Positions 22,249-24,428 of a stretch of 24,428 bases of DNA are shown one piece after another. Numbering within the stretch: the first letter of the stretch is position 1; each line of letters begins with the position of its first letter. Source of the DNA: Bacillota bacterium (lineage in GTDB: Bacteria > Bacillota > Clostridia > Saccharofermentanales > Fastidiosipilaceae); contig JAEWGS010000029.1 of assembly GCA_023388205.1 (NCBI GenBank), positions 1-24,428 on the forward strand, given 5' to 3'. Position numbers and translations under genes: made by a program. The notes below the pieces were generated by a model. It searched no databases, was not told the origin of the DNA, and worked only from the letters and a program-made list of their open reading frames with translations.

Positions 22249-22710
22249 ATGAAGATGATGATGAAAAAAATGTGCGTCGTTTTGAGCGCCGTATCTTTGA
22301 TTCCTTTAGCGGCTTGCCATTTGAACAGTGCGCCCCGCGAAGCGATCCCGACAGATCCACCGCCGGCGGTGACCTTGCCGTCGACTCAGTCAGCGCCGAC
22401 GACCACGTCTCGTCCGACGACAACTGTAGCGACAACACAAGCGAAAGTCTATGGTATCGTGACGGCTGAGGAGTTAAATCTCCGTGAGAAAGCTTCCGCC
22501 GACTCAGATCGAATCGGGAGTTTGTATGAGAACGATCGCGTGGAAATTTTAGCGCGCAGCAATGGCTTTTATCAGGTGAAGACTTCGGATGGCGAAACAG
22601 GTTTCGTGTCTCAAGAATACATTCAAATTGAGAACGGTACAGGAACGACGGCTTCTGAGAAGCAAGCTGCGGAGCCGACAGAAGCGGTTGAAGAAGATAG
22701 TGAAGCGTAA
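22249..22710 (+). CDS. Lipoprotein with bacterial SH3 (SH3b) domain
   Basis: 153 residues from ATG 22249, preceded by GAGGA. An in-frame GTG at 22159 is possible but would place 30 polar residues before the signal peptide. A basic MKMMMKKM start and hydrophobic stretch end in the lipobox LAAC (Cys23), so the protein should be lipid-anchored on the outer face of the membrane. Residues 30-65 are a Pro/Thr/Ser-rich spacer, possibly glycosylated. Residues 66-127 are an SH3b domain (ELNLREKAS..RIGSLYENDRVEIL..NGFYQVKTSDGETGFVSQEYI), a fold that commonly binds peptidoglycan. The tail is acidic. No catalytic domain is present, so it is probably a wall-binding or sensing protein; its partner is unknown. 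It is a single gene ended by a clear terminator. Confidence 0.85.
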   Translation: MKMMMKKMCVVLSAVSLIPLAACHLNSAPREAIPTDPPPAVTLPSTQSAPTTTSRPTTTVATTQAKVYGIVTAEELNLREKASADSDRIGSLYENDRVEILARSNGFYQVKTSDGETGFVSQEYIQIENGTGTTASEKQAAEPTEAVEEDSEA

Positions 22711-22790
22711 GTGATCGCTCGAGATCTTAAACTTTGGCCTAAAGACTAAGTTATTCCGCTACATAGGCATTAAGATGTGAAGAGCTATTT

Positions 22791-22828
22791 AATTGGGTTC
22801 CTCTGGTGGGGAGCCCAATTTTTTTTAT
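22791..22828 (+). terminator. Rho-independent terminator of the lipoprotein gene
   Basis: AATTGGGTTCC (22791-22801) pairs with GGAGCCCAATT (22810-22820), 11 bp with one wobble pair and an 8-nt loop, followed by six or more T. It marks the end of transcription before the surface-protein gene. Confidence 0.93.
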
Positions 22829-22901
22829 TAAAGATGGCATAAAACTAAAAAAATCGTGAAAGTGAACAACAAAACTCAAAAAGAAGATCAAAAATTATAA
22901 C

Positions 22902-22911
22902 GGGGGGGGGG
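22902..22911. repeat. Homopolymeric G10 tract upstream of the surface-protein gene
   Basis: Ten consecutive G stand in an otherwise A-rich stretch, about 75 bp after the terminator, 104 bp before the -35 and 182 bp before the start codon. Tracts of this length are prone to slipped-strand change. The 382-bp gap 22711-23092 otherwise holds the terminator, the promoter and no recognisable gene. Confidence 0.85.
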
Positions 22912-23014
22912 TAAAACTGGATTTTGTCAACCATAAAATAGAGATTAGATCAAGATGATATGAGATATTGGACGCCCTAAGCTCAGCTTTATGCCTAAAA
23001 AAGTCAATAAGAAA

Positions 23015-23043
23015 TTGAAGATCAGCAGTTATGTAGCTAAAAT
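23015..23043 (+). promoter_or_regulatory. Sigma-A-type promoter of the surface-protein gene
   Basis: TTGAAG (23015-23020) and TAAAAT (23038-23043) with a 17-bp spacer; start near 23050, leader about 43 nt. The leader contains AAGGATGGTGA (23076-23086), nearly the full anti-16S complement with one inserted T, which suggests strong translation. A second, weaker TTGTCA (22924-22929) lies just after the G10 tract without a good -10. Confidence 0.5.
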
Positions 23044-23092
23044 GTGACCGCTTTATGAACAATAAACTTTTTTGAAAGGATGGTGAGTACCA

Positions 23093-24428
23093 ATGCGTGC
23101 GAACGAAAAAATGAAGTCTGACTCATTTCATTTTGCTCGCAAAACAGCTCAACCCAAAGCGAGACACATTTCGAAAAAACTACTCTCGCTCTTGGTAGGG
23201 GCAGGGATGCTCATGGGTGGCTTGCAGGGGCTCCAGGCTGAGGAGGCCAACGATGGCATTAAGCGTCTGACAGCAGACGATTTTGATACGCTTACTATTG
23301 GACACTTCGATAAAAGTTGGCTTAATAACTACGATACACGTCCATACATCAACAATCATCGTGAAGAAGAAGTCAAACGCCACGTCTATGTTGTACCGGT
23401 AACGGGTGAAGATGAACATTTCCAACAGAAGTGGAAGATCGTCTACAACGAGAAGGCCTTCTGGATGGATGGCTCGATGACGCCCTATAAGGGAAGCGAC
23501 TATACCAATGAAGGATTCAAGGCGAATCCCTATTTTGGACTCTTACTCTCAGATGACTTGAAACTTGTCGGGGACGCAACTTATACCATCATGGGTCGCA
23601 AATGGAATAGCGATGAGCTAGATGGCAATCAAGTCGTGTGGACAGGAGAATTGCAGACTCAGCGAAGTCAGGACTACTGGACTGAGCCTTTGCGTGATGG
23701 AGGTTTTAACTACGGTCGTCTGCAAGGTGCCATCCGTATGGATCGTCAACGCAATGAGACTTTAGGTCAAGATAATTTACCTGACTTGCAAAATGTCTTG
23801 AACGATCCTCGTGATAACAACGCCTTTTTCCGTTTCAACCGTATTGAATATGATGTGCCTGATCGTGGTACCAGCGGTTCACAAGTAATCTTAAATGATG
23901 TCGGTATGATGTTCTCCACCTACCTCTATACGGGTAAACCTTTTGAGGAAAAGAACACTTATGTGACCTTGGAGTTCACCACACAACGTGATCCTGGTCG
24001 TTACTATGAGGGTGAACACACGACCTTCGTCGCTGGTCTGTATAATTCCTACGACTGGAACGGTAAAGACGTCCGTGTATTTTCCAAAGAATACCACCAT
24101 AGTTCTGTGACTGATGTCGACACCGATGGCGATGGACTCGTCGATCGATTGGAATACTATCTCGGTTCTAATCCGCTCAAAAAAGATAGTGATGGTGATA
24201 ATAGAGAAGACGGAGCAGAGATCCGTGACAAAGAAAAGCCTTTGCTCAAGAAATTTGATGGTCTCTACAAAGTTCACGGCACAGACCCGATGATCGCACC
24301 CCCAACTTTGCCAGATCGTAAGTTCTTTGGTATTAAGGGAGAAATCATTGAAGGCAAAGCAACCCCGAATTCAGTTATTGCTATTTACCCCTACACTAAT
24401 GGTGAACGTAGTGACATTGCCTTAGCCG
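23093..24428 (+). CDS. Large exported surface protein with Ca-binding (thrombospondin type 3-like) repeats, 3' truncated by window
   Basis: 445 codons are visible and the frame is open at the window end. The N-terminus has a long basic n-region (1-30), a hydrophobic core (LLSLLVGAGMLMGG) and a likely cleavage after LQA (residue 49), as in large Gram-positive surface proteins. Residues 50-340 form a region rich in Tyr, Trp, Asp and Asn that I do not recognise. Then come two Asp-rich loops 22 residues apart: DTDTDGDG-like at 343-354 and KDSDGDNREDGAE at 364-376, fitting the D-x-D-x-D-G-x3-D-x2-E pattern of type 3 thrombospondin/EF-hand-like calcium sites. The visible end (GEIIEGKATPNSVIAIY) looks like the start of an Ig-like repeat module. 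A wall anchor such as LPXTG would lie outside the window. Adhesin is a reasonable guess, not shown. Confidence 0.85.
   Translation, partial: MRANEKMKSDSFHFARKTAQPKARHISKKLLSLLVGAGMLMGGLQGLQAEEANDGIKRLTADDFDTLTIGHFDKSWLNNYDTRPYINNHREEEVKRHVYVVPVTGEDEHFQQKWKIVYNEKAFWMDGSMTPYKGSDYTNEGFKANPYFGLLLSDDLKLVGDATYTIMGRKWNSDELDGNQVVWTGELQTQRSQDYWTEPLRDGGFNYGRLQGAIRMDRQRNETLGQDNLPDLQNVLNDPRDNNAFFRFNRIEYDVPDRGTSGSQVILNDVGMMFSTYLYTGKPFEEKNTYVTLEFTTQRDPGRYYEGEHTTFVAGLYNSYDWNGKDVRVFSKEYHHSSVTDVDTDGDGLVDRLEYYLGSNPLKKDSDGDNREDGAEIRDKEKPLLKKFDGLYKVHGTDPMIAPPTLPDRKFFGIKGEIIEGKATPNSVIAIYPYTNGERSDIALA

Noticed and set aside
1..24428. Search for insertion sequences, integrases, tRNA or rRNA genes and attachment sites
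   Set aside because: No transposase or integrase motif, tRNA cloverleaf or rRNA segment was recognised in any gap.

Overview
The window comes from a Gram-positive bacterium of the phylum Bacillota (Firmicutes), probably an anaerobic fermenter. The reasons are a pyruvate:ferredoxin oxidoreductase gene, a DnaB/DnaD-type plus DnaI helicase-loader pair, MutS2, a DnaE/PfkA neighbourhood, strong GGAGG-type ribosome binding sites, a lipobox lipoprotein and an exported surface protein with calcium-binding repeats. Genus and species cannot be read from the sequence. Most genes are on the + strand. The exception is one two-gene cassette on the - strand.

Layout. Positions 1-608: 3' end of nifJ and its terminator. 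711-3077: two-gene helicase-loading operon (DnaD-domain protein, DnaI), ended by a long bidirectional terminator at 3101-3156. 3208-6337 (- strand): MBOAT O-acyltransferase followed by a DHHW/SGNH-like partner, a likely cell-surface polysaccharide acylation pair. 6338-6716: divergent control region with an inverted repeat and two tandem duplications. 6717-8792: uvrB. 8974-16071: secreted class B acid phosphatase (aphA), phosphoglucomutase (pgcA), dnaE and pfkA. The first three are tightly packed. pfkA appears to have its own promoter, lying on the dnaE stop codon. 16313-19563: CDP-alcohol phosphatidyltransferase and mutS2, overlapping by 4 nt. 19888-22162: nagB and a short membrane-linked nucleotide-sugar dehydratase/epimerase. 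22249-22710: SH3b lipoprotein. 23093 to the window end: start of a large exported surface protein, with a run of ten G upstream.

How the genes fit together. Several serve the cell surface: hexose-phosphate interconversion (pgcA), amino-sugar phosphate turnover (nagB), nucleotide-sugar modification, polysaccharide O-acylation and phospholipid synthesis. Others handle DNA replication and repair (DnaB/DnaD-like, DnaI, DnaE, UvrB, MutS2). Central carbon genes (nifJ, pgcA, pfkA) lie directly beside replication genes.

The most unusual signals are: (i) near-perfect short tandem duplications of 11 to 36 bp in nearly every longer non-coding gap between uvrB and the dehydratase gene; (ii) the G10 tract upstream of the surface-protein gene; (iii) a MutS2 whose Smr domain keeps HGKGTG but has lost LDLRG; (iv) a 6-phosphofructokinase with an N-terminal extension of about 44 residues; (v) a class B acid phosphatase in a Gram-positive background; and (vi) a short FlaA1/CapD-like enzyme combining a membrane anchor with the classical Tyr of the SDR triad. 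No mobile element, CRISPR array, tRNA or rRNA was found, and I cannot point to a complete new multi-gene system.
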